This document shows positions 44,466-53,853 of a DNA stretch of 64,000 nt, one piece after another; the stretch's first letter is position 1, and every line of letters starts with the position of its first letter. A program made the translations under genes and the position numbers. The notes under the pieces are model-generated. The model made no database searches. It was not told where the DNA came from and worked only from the letters and a program-made list of their open reading frames with translations. Source of the DNA: Methylophilus sp. DW102 (GTDB lineage: Bacteria > Pseudomonadota > Gammaproteobacteria > Burkholderiales > Methylophilaceae); assembly GCF_037076555.1 (NCBI RefSeq), contig NZ_AP029023.1, positions 682,001 through 746,000 on the forward strand. The letters run 5' to 3'.

Positions 44466-45713
44466 ATGTATCAGTGGTCAAAGATTATTCCGGTAGCGGT
44501 CGTTTTTTCGTTTGGTAATGCGTGGGCGACCGATGGTTATTTTTCGCATGGCTATAGTGTTCGCTCTCAAGGCGTCGGTGGCGTAGGCATTGCCCTGCCG
44601 CAAGATGCGCTGGCAGCTGCAACTAACCCTGCGGGCATGGGAAAAGTCGGGAGTCGTGTGGATGCTGGCGTGACTTGGTTCCGGCCTGTGCGTGAATCGG
44701 AAATTGAAGGCAGTGGCGCGCCAGGAGCCAATGGGACTTACAAAGGCAATGATAGACAGAATTTCTTTATTCCAGAGTTAGGCTATAACACACAGTATTC
44801 TGAGGATGTGACGCTGGGCGTGAGTGTTTACGGTAATGGCGGCATGAATACCGATTACAAAAAGGGGATTCCGCTGTTTAACAGTAATGGTCGCCGCACG
44901 GGCGTGGATTTGGCGCAGGTGTTTGTGGCGCCGACTGTGACCTGGAAGGTGCAGGAGCATCACACGCTGGGCGTGTCTTTGAACTTGACCTATCAGCGGT
45001 TTGAGGCCAAAGGCCTGCAAAACTTTAGCAATCAGAGTAGTTCAGCTGCTAACCTGACGAATAACGGGCATGATGATTCTTATGGGGCGGGCGTGCATAT
45101 TGGCTGGCTGGGTGAGATTACGGATGCCGTGACGCTGGGGGCCACTTATCAGAGCCGTACTTACATGAGCCGGTTTGACAAGTACAAGGGCTTGTTTGCC
45201 GAGCAGGGGGATTTTGATATCCCCTCCACCTATGGCGTGGGGGTAGCTGTGAAAGTGACGCCGGCGCTGACCTTGGCGGCGGATTTTCAGCGCATCAATT
45301 ACAGTGAGGTAGATTCGATTGGTAACGCCTCTTTATCTAACTTGAGCAATGGTTTGGGTAACGATAATGGCGCCGGGTTTAACTGGCAGGATGCCAAGGT
45401 GTATAAAATCGGTGCGCTGTATCAATATAGCCCGGCGTTGATTTTACGTGCAGGCTATAACCATGTCGATCAGCCGATTAGAGCCGGCGATACGCTGTTT
45501 AATATCCTGGCGCCTGGCGTGGTGAAAGATCATGTGTCGATTGGCGCGACTTGGGTGCTGAGTCCGCAATCCGAAGTCTCGTTTGCTTACACGCATGCCT
45601 TTGAAAATACGGTGCGTGGTCAAAACTCGATTCCTGCTGGATTTGGTGGAGGGGACGCCAATGTGCGCATGTATCAGGATGCACTAGGCGTTGCTTATAC
45701 CTGGAAACTTTAG
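44466..45713 (+). CDS. OmpP1/FadL/TodX family outer-membrane transport protein
   Basis: The 415-residue protein has a signal peptide ending in NAWA and the family pattern of a FadL-like beta-barrel. Diagnostic text includes GYSVRSQGVGGVGIALPQDALAAATNPAGM near the start and IILRAGYNHVDQPI-like strands, ending in YTWKL with a C-terminal hydrophobic/aromatic residue pattern. Such proteins import long-chain or hydrophobic compounds. The start is preceded by AAGGA. A very AT-rich stretch lies just upstream (44374-44440). Confidence 0.85.
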   Translation: MYQWSKIIPVAVVFSFGNAWATDGYFSHGYSVRSQGVGGVGIALPQDALAAATNPAGMGKVGSRVDAGVTWFRPVRESEIEGSGAPGANGTYKGNDRQNFFIPELGYNTQYSEDVTLGVSVYGNGGMNTDYKKGIPLFNSNGRRTGVDLAQVFVAPTVTWKVQEHHTLGVSLNLTYQRFEAKGLQNFSNQSSSAANLTNNGHDDSYGAGVHIGWLGEITDAVTLGATYQSRTYMSRFDKYKGLFAEQGDFDIPSTYGVGVAVKVTPALTLAADFQRINYSEVDSIGNASLSNLSNGLGNDNGAGFNWQDAKVYKIGALYQYSPALILRAGYNHVDQPIRAGDTLFNILAPGVVKDHVSIGATWVLSPQSEVSFAYTHAFENTVRGQNSIPAGFGGGDANVRMYQDALGVAYTWKL

Positions 45714-45752
45714 TTTTCGTGCTTCTCTCTGCCGGGGTCGGCAGTATAATTC

Positions 45753-45784
45753 AAAGCCACAATGAGAATTTTGTGGCTTTTTTT
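45753..45784 (+). terminator. Rho-independent terminator of the FadL-type gene
   Basis: AAAGCCACAA pairs with TTGTGGCTTT around an 8-base loop and is followed by T residues. It lies 40 bases after the stop codon. Confidence 0.9.
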
Positions 45785-45870
45785 ATGTCTGACACATTCT
45801 TGCTGTAGGCTTGCTTTTTGCTTTTGCTAACTGAAAGCAATTCAATGAATCAAACTCAAGGGGAAGATGC

Positions 45871-48372
45871 ATGACTGCCAATGTGAAAAAAACACCTAAA
45901 TCCAAGACACCCGTAGAAGCTGCGCAACCGGTTGAAGAGTTTTTGCTGGAGCAATTGCCTATCCCCCAGGCGTTGCGTAACCACCTGACTTTTTCTATTG
46001 GTAAATCAAACTCTTGGGCCACGGCGCGGGACTGGTATCAAACCGCCGCTTTTACCGTGCGCGACCACTTGATGAGCCGCTGGGTGAATACACGTGATGC
46101 TTATCGCGACGCCAATACCAAGCGCGTTTATTATTTATCTCTGGAGTTTTTGATTGGCCGCATGCTGTCAAACGCCGCACTGAATTTGGGCATTGCACCC
46201 GATCTAAGCGGAGGCTTGCAGGAGATTGGCCAAAAGCTGGAAGGCGTGGCCGAGATGGAGCCCGATGCGGCGTTGGGTAATGGCGGCCTGGGACGCTTGG
46301 CTGCCTGTTTTGTCGACTCGATGGCGACCATGGATATTCCGGCTACCGGCTATGGCATCCGTTACGACTATGGCATGTTTAGGCAAACCATCGAGAAGGG
46401 CCAGCAAAAAGAAAATCCTGATAACTGGTTGCGTTATCAGAATATCTGGGAGATTCAGCGCCCCGAGCATACTTGCGAGGTGAAGTTTTATGGCCGCGTG
46501 TTGCATGTACACACCGAACGTGGCGTGGAACATCACTGGGTCGATCATGAATCGGTGGTCGCCATGCCTTATGACGTACCTGTGCCTGGCTATGGCACGC
46601 AGACTGTGAATAATCTGCGCTTATGGTCTGCCAAGGCTACCAATGAGTTTGACTTGAAATCGTTTAACGAAGGTAACTACGAAAAATCGGTAGAAGGCCG
46701 TCACGGTGCCGAAACCATCTCGCAAGTGCTCTATCCAAATGACACCTCCGAGTCGGGCAAGGTGTTGCGCCTCAAGCAGCAGTACTTCTTTGTTTCTGCT
46801 TCTACACAGGATATTTTGCATCGCTTTACCAATTACAACTCCGATTGGAACACCTTGCCTGACAAGGTCTCCATTCAGTTGAATGATACCCACCCAGCGA
46901 TTGCCGTGGCCGAAATGATGCATCAATTGGTCGATCATTATCACTTGCCTTGGGACCGTGCGTGGACGCTGGTCACCAAAATGTTTGCCTACACCAACCA
47001 CACCTTGATGCCAGAAGCCCTGGAAACCTGGTCGGTGGACATGTTCGGACAATTGTTGCCTCGTCATCTCGAGATTATTTATGAGATCAATCACCAGTTT
47101 TTGCAAATGGTGAATCAGCACTTCCCGGGTGATACCGGCTTGTTGCAGCGTGTGTCCATTATTGACGAAACCCACGGCCGCCGTGTGCGCATGGCGCATC
47201 TGGCGATTGTTGGTAGCCATACCGTGAACGGCGTGGCCGAGCTGCACAGCGAGTTGTTGAAAACCACGCTGTTTGCTGACTTCAACAAAATTTATCCTGG
47301 CAAGTTCACCAATGTGACCAATGGCATCACGCCACGCCGCTGGTTGAACCAGGCCAACCCTTTGCTGACAGAATTGCTGACCAAGCATATTGGCACCGGC
47401 TTTCAGAAAAACCTGAGCCTGATCAAGCAGATCGAACCGTTTGCGGACAATGCGGCGTTCAGAAAAGCGTTCCGCGAAGTGAAAAAGGCCAATAAGCAGC
47501 GCCTGGCCGACAAGATTTTGCAGAAGACGGGTATTGCGGTCAGCGCAGATGCCTTGTTTGACGTGCAAATCAAGCGTATTCATGAGTACAAGCGCCAGTT
47601 GCTCAATGTGCTGCATGTGATCACGCTGTATAACCGGATTCGTAGCGGTCATGCCAGCCATCACACGCCACGGGTGATCATTTTTGCAGGCAAGGCGGCG
47701 CCTGGCTACTGGTTGGCCAAGCAGATCATCCGCCTGATCAACGATGTGGCGGTGATGATCAATAACGACCCGGCGGTCAAAGACCAGTTAAAAGTGGTGT
47801 TTTATCCTAACTACGAGGTCAGTGCGGCAGAAATCCTGTTTCCGGGCGCCGACTTATCCGAGCAAATTTCTACCGCAGGTACCGAGGCCAGTGGCACCGG
47901 TAATATGAAAATGGCGCTCAATGGGGCCTTGACCATAGGTACGCTGGATGGCGCCAATGTGGAGATCATGGAAGAGGTCGGCAGTGAAAATATCTTTATT
48001 TTTGGCCTGACCACACCAGAAGTGGCGCAGCTGAAAGCCAGCGGCTACAACCCGTGGGATTATTACCACGGCAATGCCGAACTCAAGCAGGTGATTGATA
48101 TGATCGCCAATGGCTATTTCTCGGTAGAGGAGCCATCACGCTACCAGGCCATTATTGATACCCTGTTGCACAAAGGCGATCAATACTTGTTACTGGCCGA
48201 TTATGCCGCGTATGTTACCGCGCAGGAGAAAGTGGCTGCCCTGTATCAAGATCAGGAAGCCTGGTCCCGTATGGCGATTTTGAATGTGGCGCGGATGGCC
48301 AAATTCTCCAGTGACCGCACTATCGGTGAATATGCCGAACGTATCTGGAATGTGAAACCGTTCAAAGCGTAA
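45871..48372 (+). CDS. glgP: Glycogen/alpha-glucan phosphorylase
   Basis: This cytoplasmic enzyme phosphorolyses glycogen to glucose 1-phosphate with a pyridoxal phosphate cofactor. The 833-residue protein has YYLSLEFLIGRML, ALGNGGLGRLAACF, NPGITPRRW-like NVTNGITPRRWL, and the PLP Lys motif EASGTGNMKMALNGA. AAGGGGAA precedes the ATG at 45871. No other glg gene is adjacent, so it is a lone copy here. A terminator follows. Confidence 0.96.
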   Translation: MTANVKKTPKSKTPVEAAQPVEEFLLEQLPIPQALRNHLTFSIGKSNSWATARDWYQTAAFTVRDHLMSRWVNTRDAYRDANTKRVYYLSLEFLIGRMLSNAALNLGIAPDLSGGLQEIGQKLEGVAEMEPDAALGNGGLGRLAACFVDSMATMDIPATGYGIRYDYGMFRQTIEKGQQKENPDNWLRYQNIWEIQRPEHTCEVKFYGRVLHVHTERGVEHHWVDHESVVAMPYDVPVPGYGTQTVNNLRLWSAKATNEFDLKSFNEGNYEKSVEGRHGAETISQVLYPNDTSESGKVLRLKQQYFFVSASTQDILHRFTNYNSDWNTLPDKVSIQLNDTHPAIAVAEMMHQLVDHYHLPWDRAWTLVTKMFAYTNHTLMPEALETWSVDMFGQLLPRHLEIIYEINHQFLQMVNQHFPGDTGLLQRVSIIDETHGRRVRMAHLAIVGSHTVNGVAELHSELLKTTLFADFNKIYPGKFTNVTNGITPRRWLNQANPLLTELLTKHIGTGFQKNLSLIKQIEPFADNAAFRKAFREVKKANKQRLADKILQKTGIAVSADALFDVQIKRIHEYKRQLLNVLHVITLYNRIRSGHASHHTPRVIIFAGKAAPGYWLAKQIIRLINDVAVMINNDPAVKDQLKVVFYPNYEVSAAEILFPGADLSEQISTAGTEASGTGNMKMALNGALTIGTLDGANVEIMEEVGSENIFIFGLTTPEVAQLKASGYNPWDYYHGNAELKQVIDMIANGYFSVEEPSRYQAIIDTLLHKGDQYLLLADYAAYVTAQEKVAALYQDQEAWSRMAILNVARMAKFSSDRTIGEYAERIWNVKPFKA

Positions 48373-48395
48373 GCGCCCGGCTTTTGCGCAAGCCC

Positions 48396-48432
48396 ACACA
48401 AAGCAAGTCCGCTGGACTTGCTTTGTGTTTTC
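48396..48432 (+). terminator. Long-stem terminator of glgP
   Basis: A perfect 15-base stem ACACAAAGCAAGTCC / GGACTTGCTTTGTGT with a GCT loop is followed by TTTCT. It is 24 bases after the glgP stop and close to the next gene's start. Confidence 0.85.
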
Positions 48433-48471
48433 TGGGTACACTGCGCTCAACTTGATGAGAGAACGAACAGC

Positions 48472-49242
48472 ATGAAAATGAAAGCCAAGGTGATATTGAC
48501 TGCACTGCTCCTGAGCAATGCAATCGGGATGCAGGCGCAGGCATTGGACCTGAAGGCGCTGGGCGACATGGTGGAAAAAGAGGTAAACAGTGCTGCCAGT
48601 GGCCGTAGCGAGAGCGGGGCGGTGAGCCAGCTCAGCGAAAAGGAAACCAGTGATGGCTTGAAACTGGCGCTGAGTCAGGGCGCCAGCAAGGCGGTGAGCA
48701 TGCTGGGGGCGACGGATGGCTTTATGGGTAACCAGGACGTCAAAATTCCGCTGCCGGATTCATTAAAGAAAATCGAAAAAGGCATGCGCATGATAGGCAT
48801 GGGCAGTCAGGCCGATGATTTGGTGCTGAAAATGAATCGTGCCGCAGAACAAGCCGTGCCAGAGGCAAAGGCCTTGTTGCTAAATTCGGTCAAGCAAATG
48901 TCTCTGACTGATGCCAAAGGGATTTTGACGGGTCCGCAAGATGCTGCCACGCAATACTTCAAGAAAACCACCGCAACTGACATGGCGGCCAAGTTTTTGC
49001 CCATCGTGCAAAAAGCCACGGCTAACGTGAAACTGGCAGATACTTACAACAAGTATGCTGAAATGGGCAGCCAGTTTGGCCTGATCAAAAAAGAAGATGC
49101 CAATATCAACCAGTATGTGACACAAAAGGCACTGGACGGCGTCTACCTGATGATTGCCAAAGAAGAGGCTGCGATCCGTCAGGATCCGGTAGGGCAAGCC
49201 AGCAATCTGCTGAAAAAGGTCTTTGGCGCGGTTGCGCAATAA
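48472..49242 (+). CDS. DUF4197 domain-containing secreted protein
   Basis: The 256-residue protein has a signal peptide ending in AQA. It shows SQLSEKETSDGLKLALSQGA and LGATDGFMGNQDVKIPLPDS, the pattern of DUF4197, found in envelope proteins of unknown role. The start at 48472 is preceded by GAGAGAAC. It is monocistronic, with 116 bases to the next gene; a weak inverted repeat (CCGGCC/GGCCGG) lies in that gap. Confidence 0.85.
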   Translation: MKMKAKVILTALLLSNAIGMQAQALDLKALGDMVEKEVNSAASGRSESGAVSQLSEKETSDGLKLALSQGASKAVSMLGATDGFMGNQDVKIPLPDSLKKIEKGMRMIGMGSQADDLVLKMNRAAEQAVPEAKALLLNSVKQMSLTDAKGILTGPQDAATQYFKKTTATDMAAKFLPIVQKATANVKLADTYNKYAEMGSQFGLIKKEDANINQYVTQKALDGVYLMIAKEEAAIRQDPVGQASNLLKKVFGAVAQ

Positions 49243-49358
49243 CTCTGTTTGGTCCGGCCTAGCGGTTACGGGGCCGGGCTGACACAATTTGTTCATCTTG
49301 GCTTAATCAAGTCGTCATGATCTGCATCTATCCTGCGTATTAGTCGCAGGTGATGCAT

Positions 49359-50324
49359 ATGATCAGAGAAACTCATTCAACTCAAACATTCGTGGTTTGG
49401 CGTTTGCTGGATGGCAAACCAGGACATCAGCATCAGTCGCAAGGACTGGTTCAGGCCTTGCAGGCCAGATTAGCGCTACAGGTCTTTGATCTCCAGATCA
49501 AGGACGCGGGTCACGGCTGGTTGTCGTGGTTGCTGGGGCAATGGCCGGCAGGCGAGGGCTTGCCTGCACCGGATCTGATTATCGGCGCCGGTCATGCGAC
49601 CCATGCCCATATGCTGGCTGCCAAACGTGCGTATGGCGGCAAAACTGTTTGCATGATGCAGCCTAGCCTGCCAGCCGAATTGTTTGATGTGTGTCTGATC
49701 CCCGAGCACGACCAATATCGCGGATTTGCCAGCTTTATTGAGACCCGTGGGGTGATCAATCACATCCAGCCTGCCAGCAAAGTGCAGCAAACCGAGCAGG
49801 TCCTGATCATGGTCGGCGGGCCAAGCAAACATTTTGAATGGGATGAGCTGGGCGTGGTGGCGCAAGTCTACGACCTGGTACGCAAGCATCCTGATCAGCA
49901 TTACGTATTGACCACCTCCAGACGTACGCCGGCCAGTTTTATTTCGGCCATGCAGCGTGTCCGCCTTGCCAATCTCGAAATTGTGGCGATCACAGACACC
50001 GGGCCAGGCTGGTTGCCAGCCAAGTTGGCAACGGTTTCTGCGGCTTGGGTGACCGAGGATTCTGTTTCCATGGTGTATGAGGCGCTGACAGCACAGGTTG
50101 CCGTCGGCATCATTAATCTGACCGCCAAACGTGCCAGCCGGGTCAGTCGCGGCATCGAAAAACTCATAGACCGCCAACTGGTCACGCGTTATGACCCTTA
50201 TGGCTTGTATCGCCAATTTATGCGTCCGGTGCTGGGATTTAATGAAGCCAGCCGTTGCTGCGACTTGTTACTGGCCCATTTCAACCGTCCTGCATCCAGC
50301 CGTCTGGTCTCACGATTAATCTAG
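49359..50324 (+). CDS. ELM1 (mitochondrial fission) family protein, GT-B-like
   Basis: The 321-residue protein belongs to a family first named after plant mitochondrial fission factor ELM1; bacterial members are common in LPS loci and look like GT-B glycosyltransferases. Diagnostic text includes LLDGKPGHQHQSQGLVQAL and VLIMVGGPSKHFEW with VTEDSVSMVYEAL near the end. I chose 49359 since CAGG lies 8 bases upstream; 49353 and 49350 are alternatives. The first gene of the LPS cluster. Confidence 0.8.
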   Translation: MIRETHSTQTFVVWRLLDGKPGHQHQSQGLVQALQARLALQVFDLQIKDAGHGWLSWLLGQWPAGEGLPAPDLIIGAGHATHAHMLAAKRAYGGKTVCMMQPSLPAELFDVCLIPEHDQYRGFASFIETRGVINHIQPASKVQQTEQVLIMVGGPSKHFEWDELGVVAQVYDLVRKHPDQHYVLTTSRRTPASFISAMQRVRLANLEIVAITDTGPGWLPAKLATVSAAWVTEDSVSMVYEALTAQVAVGIINLTAKRASRVSRGIEKLIDRQLVTRYDPYGLYRQFMRPVLGFNEASRCCDLLLAHFNRPASSRLVSRLI

Positions 50325-50340
50325 TTGTTGAAGTCTGCTT

Positions 50341-51468
50341 TTGCGAAAACTCACGGTTTTACAAGTGCTGCCCGCCTTGCAATCTGGCGGTGTGGAGCGC
50401 GGCACCCTCGAGGTGGCCGCAGCACTGGTGGCACAAGGGCACCGCTCGCTGGTGATGTCTGCGGGCGGGCGCATGGTGGCCGAGCTGGAAGCGGCTGGCA
50501 GTACACACCTCACCTGTCCGGTCGGACGTAAGTCATTACTGACCTTGTTATGGATTCCCAAATTACAACGCATTTGGCGGCACATGCAGGTAGATATTGT
50601 CCATGTCCGTTCGCGCTTTCCAGCCTGGGTGGTCTATTGGGCCTGGAAAACCATGCCACGTGCAGAGCGTCCGCGCTTGGTGACGACCGTGCATGGGTAT
50701 TATCGGCCAGGCCGGTATAGCCGGGTCATGACCGCAGGCGAGCAAGTGATAGTGATTTCAAAAACCATACAAGCCTATGCGCAAACGCATTACCAGCTTG
50801 AAAACCATAAAATGACGCTGATCTACCGCGGGGTGGATACCACTCAGTACTTCCCAGGCTACCAGCCAGAGGCGGACTGGAAGCAGCAATGGTTTGCCCA
50901 ATATCCGCAGACCCAGGGCAAACGCCTGCTATTACTCCCGGCCAGAATTTCGCGCTGGAAAGGCGCGGAGGATTTTGTCGAGCTGGTGGGGGTGGTTTGT
51001 CGTCAACATAAAGATATTCATGCTTTGCTGGTGGGGGAGGTCGATACTGGCAAGCAGGCATTCGCAGCGACTTTGCAACATCAGATTGCGCTGGCCGGCC
51101 TGAGCGATTGCGTGACGATGACGGGTTATCGCAAAGACGTGAAAAATATCATGGCGATTTCCGAGATCGTCTATTCGCTGTCTTTAGCACCTGAGGCGTT
51201 TGGACGGACCACGCTGGAGGCATTGAGTCTGGGTGTGCCGGTGATTGCGTATGATCATGGCGGCGTGGCGGAGCAAATGGCGGCCTTATTACCGGAAGGG
51301 GCTGTGCAAGTGGGCAATATTGCTGAAGCGGCGATTCTGACCCTGAATTGGCTGGAGGAGCGGCCTGCGGTGCGCCCGAATACTCTGTTTACTTTAGCCG
51401 ACATGCAACAGAAAACGCTGGACGTTTACCAGCGCGTCATGTCTCAGCCTTTGGATGTGAACACATGA
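50341..51468 (+). CDS. Glycosyltransferase family 4-like protein
   Basis: The 375-residue protein begins at TTG, immediately before RKLTVLQVLPALQSGGVERG, the first beta strand and Gly loop of GT-B enzymes. The C-terminal donor-binding region has EAFGRTTLEALSLGVPVIAYD. It should transfer a sugar to the LPS core or lipid-linked oligosaccharide. The stop overlaps the next gene by ATGA. No better ATG exists near the TTG. Confidence 0.85.
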   Translation: MRKLTVLQVLPALQSGGVERGTLEVAAALVAQGHRSLVMSAGGRMVAELEAAGSTHLTCPVGRKSLLTLLWIPKLQRIWRHMQVDIVHVRSRFPAWVVYWAWKTMPRAERPRLVTTVHGYYRPGRYSRVMTAGEQVIVISKTIQAYAQTHYQLENHKMTLIYRGVDTTQYFPGYQPEADWKQQWFAQYPQTQGKRLLLLPARISRWKGAEDFVELVGVVCRQHKDIHALLVGEVDTGKQAFAATLQHQIALAGLSDCVTMTGYRKDVKNIMAISEIVYSLSLAPEAFGRTTLEALSLGVPVIAYDHGGVAEQMAALLPEGAVQVGNIAEAAILTLNWLEERPAVRPNTLFTLADMQQKTLDVYQRVMSQPLDVNT

Positions 51469-52751
51469 TGTTTGCACGTACAATGTTTAAAGTCTGGCCT
51501 TCAGGATGGGCAGACAGCACTGCGGTGCGGATGCCGCCGGGCTTGGCTTGGGCTTGTACCTTGCTGGCGGTGATGATGATCGCCTGGAGTCCGTTTTCTG
51601 GCGGGGCCCGATTGCCCACCGCTTTGCTGGCCATGGTAGGCGTGTTTTTATGCTTTAGGTCGGGAGTGGCAATATTCAGGCAGTCTGTAGTGCGTCGCTG
51701 GAGTGCAGTCTTCTTGCTGCTATGGTTGCCGATGTGGCTGTCGTGCTTGCAGGCTGAACATCCCCAAGCCAGTTTGGCGGCGATAGCCTGGTTTAGCCTG
51801 CTGTATTTTGCAGCGCTCCCATTATTGCTGACATTCCAGGTGACCCGCTATCGCCAGCTGTTTGCGCAATGGGTGACGGGCATCATGCTGTTGTGGATGC
51901 TGGATAGCAGTATTCAATATCTTTTCGGCGTCGATCTGCTTGGTATTGCCAAAACACCGGAAGGCCGCATTACCGGCATGTTTCATGACTTGCACCAAGG
52001 GATTCTGATGTTACCTATGTTGCCGCTGCTGTTTTATCACTGGTTGCCCCAGCGTCCCTGGTTGGCGTGGGGACTGGTGCTAGGCGTTGGCGTGGTGGTG
52101 ACGCTCTCTGGTGCCAGAGGATACTTGTATATATTTTTGCTGATGTTGTTACTGGCCTTGTGGCAGCAGCGGGCAAGCTGGAAAGTGTGGGCCGCGGTAC
52201 TTTGTATGCCCTTGCTGGCTGTGGCATTGGCTGGTGCGTTGAGCCCGCAACTGGCCAAATATAAACTGCAGCATACGCAGGCGATTGCGGATACGCAGCA
52301 GTCGACGTTTGACCGCGTGAATCATGCGTTAAGCTACCGCCTCAATTTGTGGGAAACCGGGCTACACATGTGGCAGGCGCACCCGCTTACCGGTGTCGGC
52401 AGCAATCACTTCAAGCGTGTTTATGCCGAGTATGCCACGCGCAGTGATGACCCTTTTGTGGCTCACCCTACCCATACGCATAATATTTATGTTGAGTGGC
52501 TGGCCGAAACCGGCCTGGTGGGTGGCATCGGCCTGATCGCGATTATGGGGTTATGTGTGGCCTGGTTCAGGCAAGCGGCGCGTCCGCTACAACAGCAAGC
52601 CTGGCCTTATGCCTTACCACTGATGGTGATTTATTTTCCACTCAACACCACGCAACCCATGCTGGTGCCTTGGTGGTTTCCAGTGCTCATGCTATTGGTC
52701 TGCCTCATGATTGCAAGTCTGCAAAGGGATCAGGATGCACAAGCAAGCTAG
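51465..52751 (+). CDS. O-antigen ligase family protein
   Basis: The 428-residue inner-membrane protein has about ten hydrophobic segments and the Wzy/WaaL-type periplasmic loop with LTGVGSNHFKRVY and HTHNIYVEWLAETGLVG. It ligates O-antigen or another glycan to the lipid A core, or polymerises it. The ATG at 51465 overlaps the upstream stop; longer frames to 51348 are not supported. It overlaps the next gene by 17 bases. Confidence 0.85.
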   Translation: MMFARTMFKVWPSGWADSTAVRMPPGLAWACTLLAVMMIAWSPFSGGARLPTALLAMVGVFLCFRSGVAIFRQSVVRRWSAVFLLLWLPMWLSCLQAEHPQASLAAIAWFSLLYFAALPLLLTFQVTRYRQLFAQWVTGIMLLWMLDSSIQYLFGVDLLGIAKTPEGRITGMFHDLHQGILMLPMLPLLFYHWLPQRPWLAWGLVLGVGVVVTLSGARGYLYIFLLMLLLALWQQRASWKVWAAVLCMPLLAVALAGALSPQLAKYKLQHTQAIADTQQSTFDRVNHALSYRLNLWETGLHMWQAHPLTGVGSNHFKRVYAEYATRSDDPFVAHPTHTHNIYVEWLAETGLVGGIGLIAIMGLCVAWFRQAARPLQQQAWPYALPLMVIYFPLNTTQPMLVPWWFPVLMLLVCLMIASLQRDQDAQAS

Positions 52752-53853
52752 GCTAAAGAGTTATCTGGATGCTGACTGTCTGTCGGATTCACTCGATCAG
52801 ACTGTGGTCTGCGATTTGCCCGCCCGTCAGGAGATCAAACGCATCTTGATCATCAAGTGGGGCGGTATGGGCGATATTGTCATGAGCACAGCCGCCATCG
52901 AAGATATTCACCAGGCGTTTCCACAGGCTGTCTTGCATTTAAATACCTTACCAGCCTGGCAGTCCCTGTTTGCAGATGATCCTCGATTTGAGCGCATCTG
53001 GTGCTTGAATCTGCAGCAAAAATCAGGGCGTTGGCGTATTTACCGGCAGTGGCTGGCTGAAGTGGCAGCCATGCAGTATGACTTGATCATTGATTTGCAA
53101 ACCAATGATAAAAGCCGGCTGTTACTGAGCCTGTTGCGATTGAGTGGTCGCGCGCCCAGGTGGCTGTTGGGCAATCATGCGCGCTTTCCTTACACGGTAC
53201 GTCAAATTCATGCATTGTCGCAAGCGCATAGTTTTCAAATCTTGCAGCAGACCTTAATCACAGCAGGCATCCCCGCCCTAACCAATGGGCCAACATTGGC
53301 CGTGAATCCAGCGGCGCAAACGGCTGCCCAGCAGTTGTTAAGCCAGCATGGGCTGACGTCTCAGCCTTTTGCGGTATTTTTATGTGGTAGCCACGCCGGG
53401 ATGGCGACCAAGCGCTGGGGCGCCGAGCACTATGCTGCGCTGGTGGCACATTGTATTGCGCGTGGGGAGCGTGTGGTATTGCTGGGCGGGCAAGATGAGG
53501 CCGAGACGTGTCAGCAGATTGCCAGCCGTCATCCTGCGCAGGTGGTGAATTTATGCGGGCAAACCAGCTTGCTGGCCGTGCCCGCTATTTGTGCGCGGGC
53601 GCAATATATTGTTGCTAACGATACCGGAACTGCACATTTGGCGGCAACCACCCCTACGCCCATGGTGGTGCTTTGTGGGCCGACCAATCCACTGCGGGTC
53701 AAACCGGTAGGCGCGCAAGTTGTCGCCTTGCAACTCGATTTGCCTTGTAAAAACTGCTATACCAAGCAATGCAGCCATCACTCCTGCATGCGACAGTTGA
53801 CGCCCGCGCAGGTATTCCCTTATTTGCCAGAAGTGAAGCGCCATCATGCCTAA
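52735..53853 (+). CDS. Glycosyltransferase family 9 (heptosyltransferase-like)
   Basis: The 372-residue protein has the GT9 pattern with ILIIKWGGMGDIVMSTAAIEDI near residue 34, GSHAGMATKRWG and ANDTGTAHLAA near the end. These proteins usually add heptose to the LPS core. A C-terminal Cys-rich run (CKNCYTKQCSHHSC) resembles a metal-binding element. The start is at 52735 with AGGGA upstream. It overlaps the ligase gene. Confidence 0.85.
   Translation: MHKQARLKSYLDADCLSDSLDQTVVCDLPARQEIKRILIIKWGGMGDIVMSTAAIEDIHQAFPQAVLHLNTLPAWQSLFADDPRFERIWCLNLQQKSGRWRIYRQWLAEVAAMQYDLIIDLQTNDKSRLLLSLLRLSGRAPRWLLGNHARFPYTVRQIHALSQAHSFQILQQTLITAGIPALTNGPTLAVNPAAQTAAQQLLSQHGLTSQPFAVFLCGSHAGMATKRWGAEHYAALVAHCIARGERVVLLGGQDEAETCQQIASRHPAQVVNLCGQTSLLAVPAICARAQYIVANDTGTAHLAATTPTPMVVLCGPTNPLRVKPVGAQVVALQLDLPCKNCYTKQCSHHSCMRQLTPAQVFPYLPEVKRHHA

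Noticed and set aside
46621..47664. Minus-strand frame of 347 codons opposite glgP
   Set aside because: It is a long shadow of a GC-rich conserved gene; glgP motifs on the plus strand are unambiguous.
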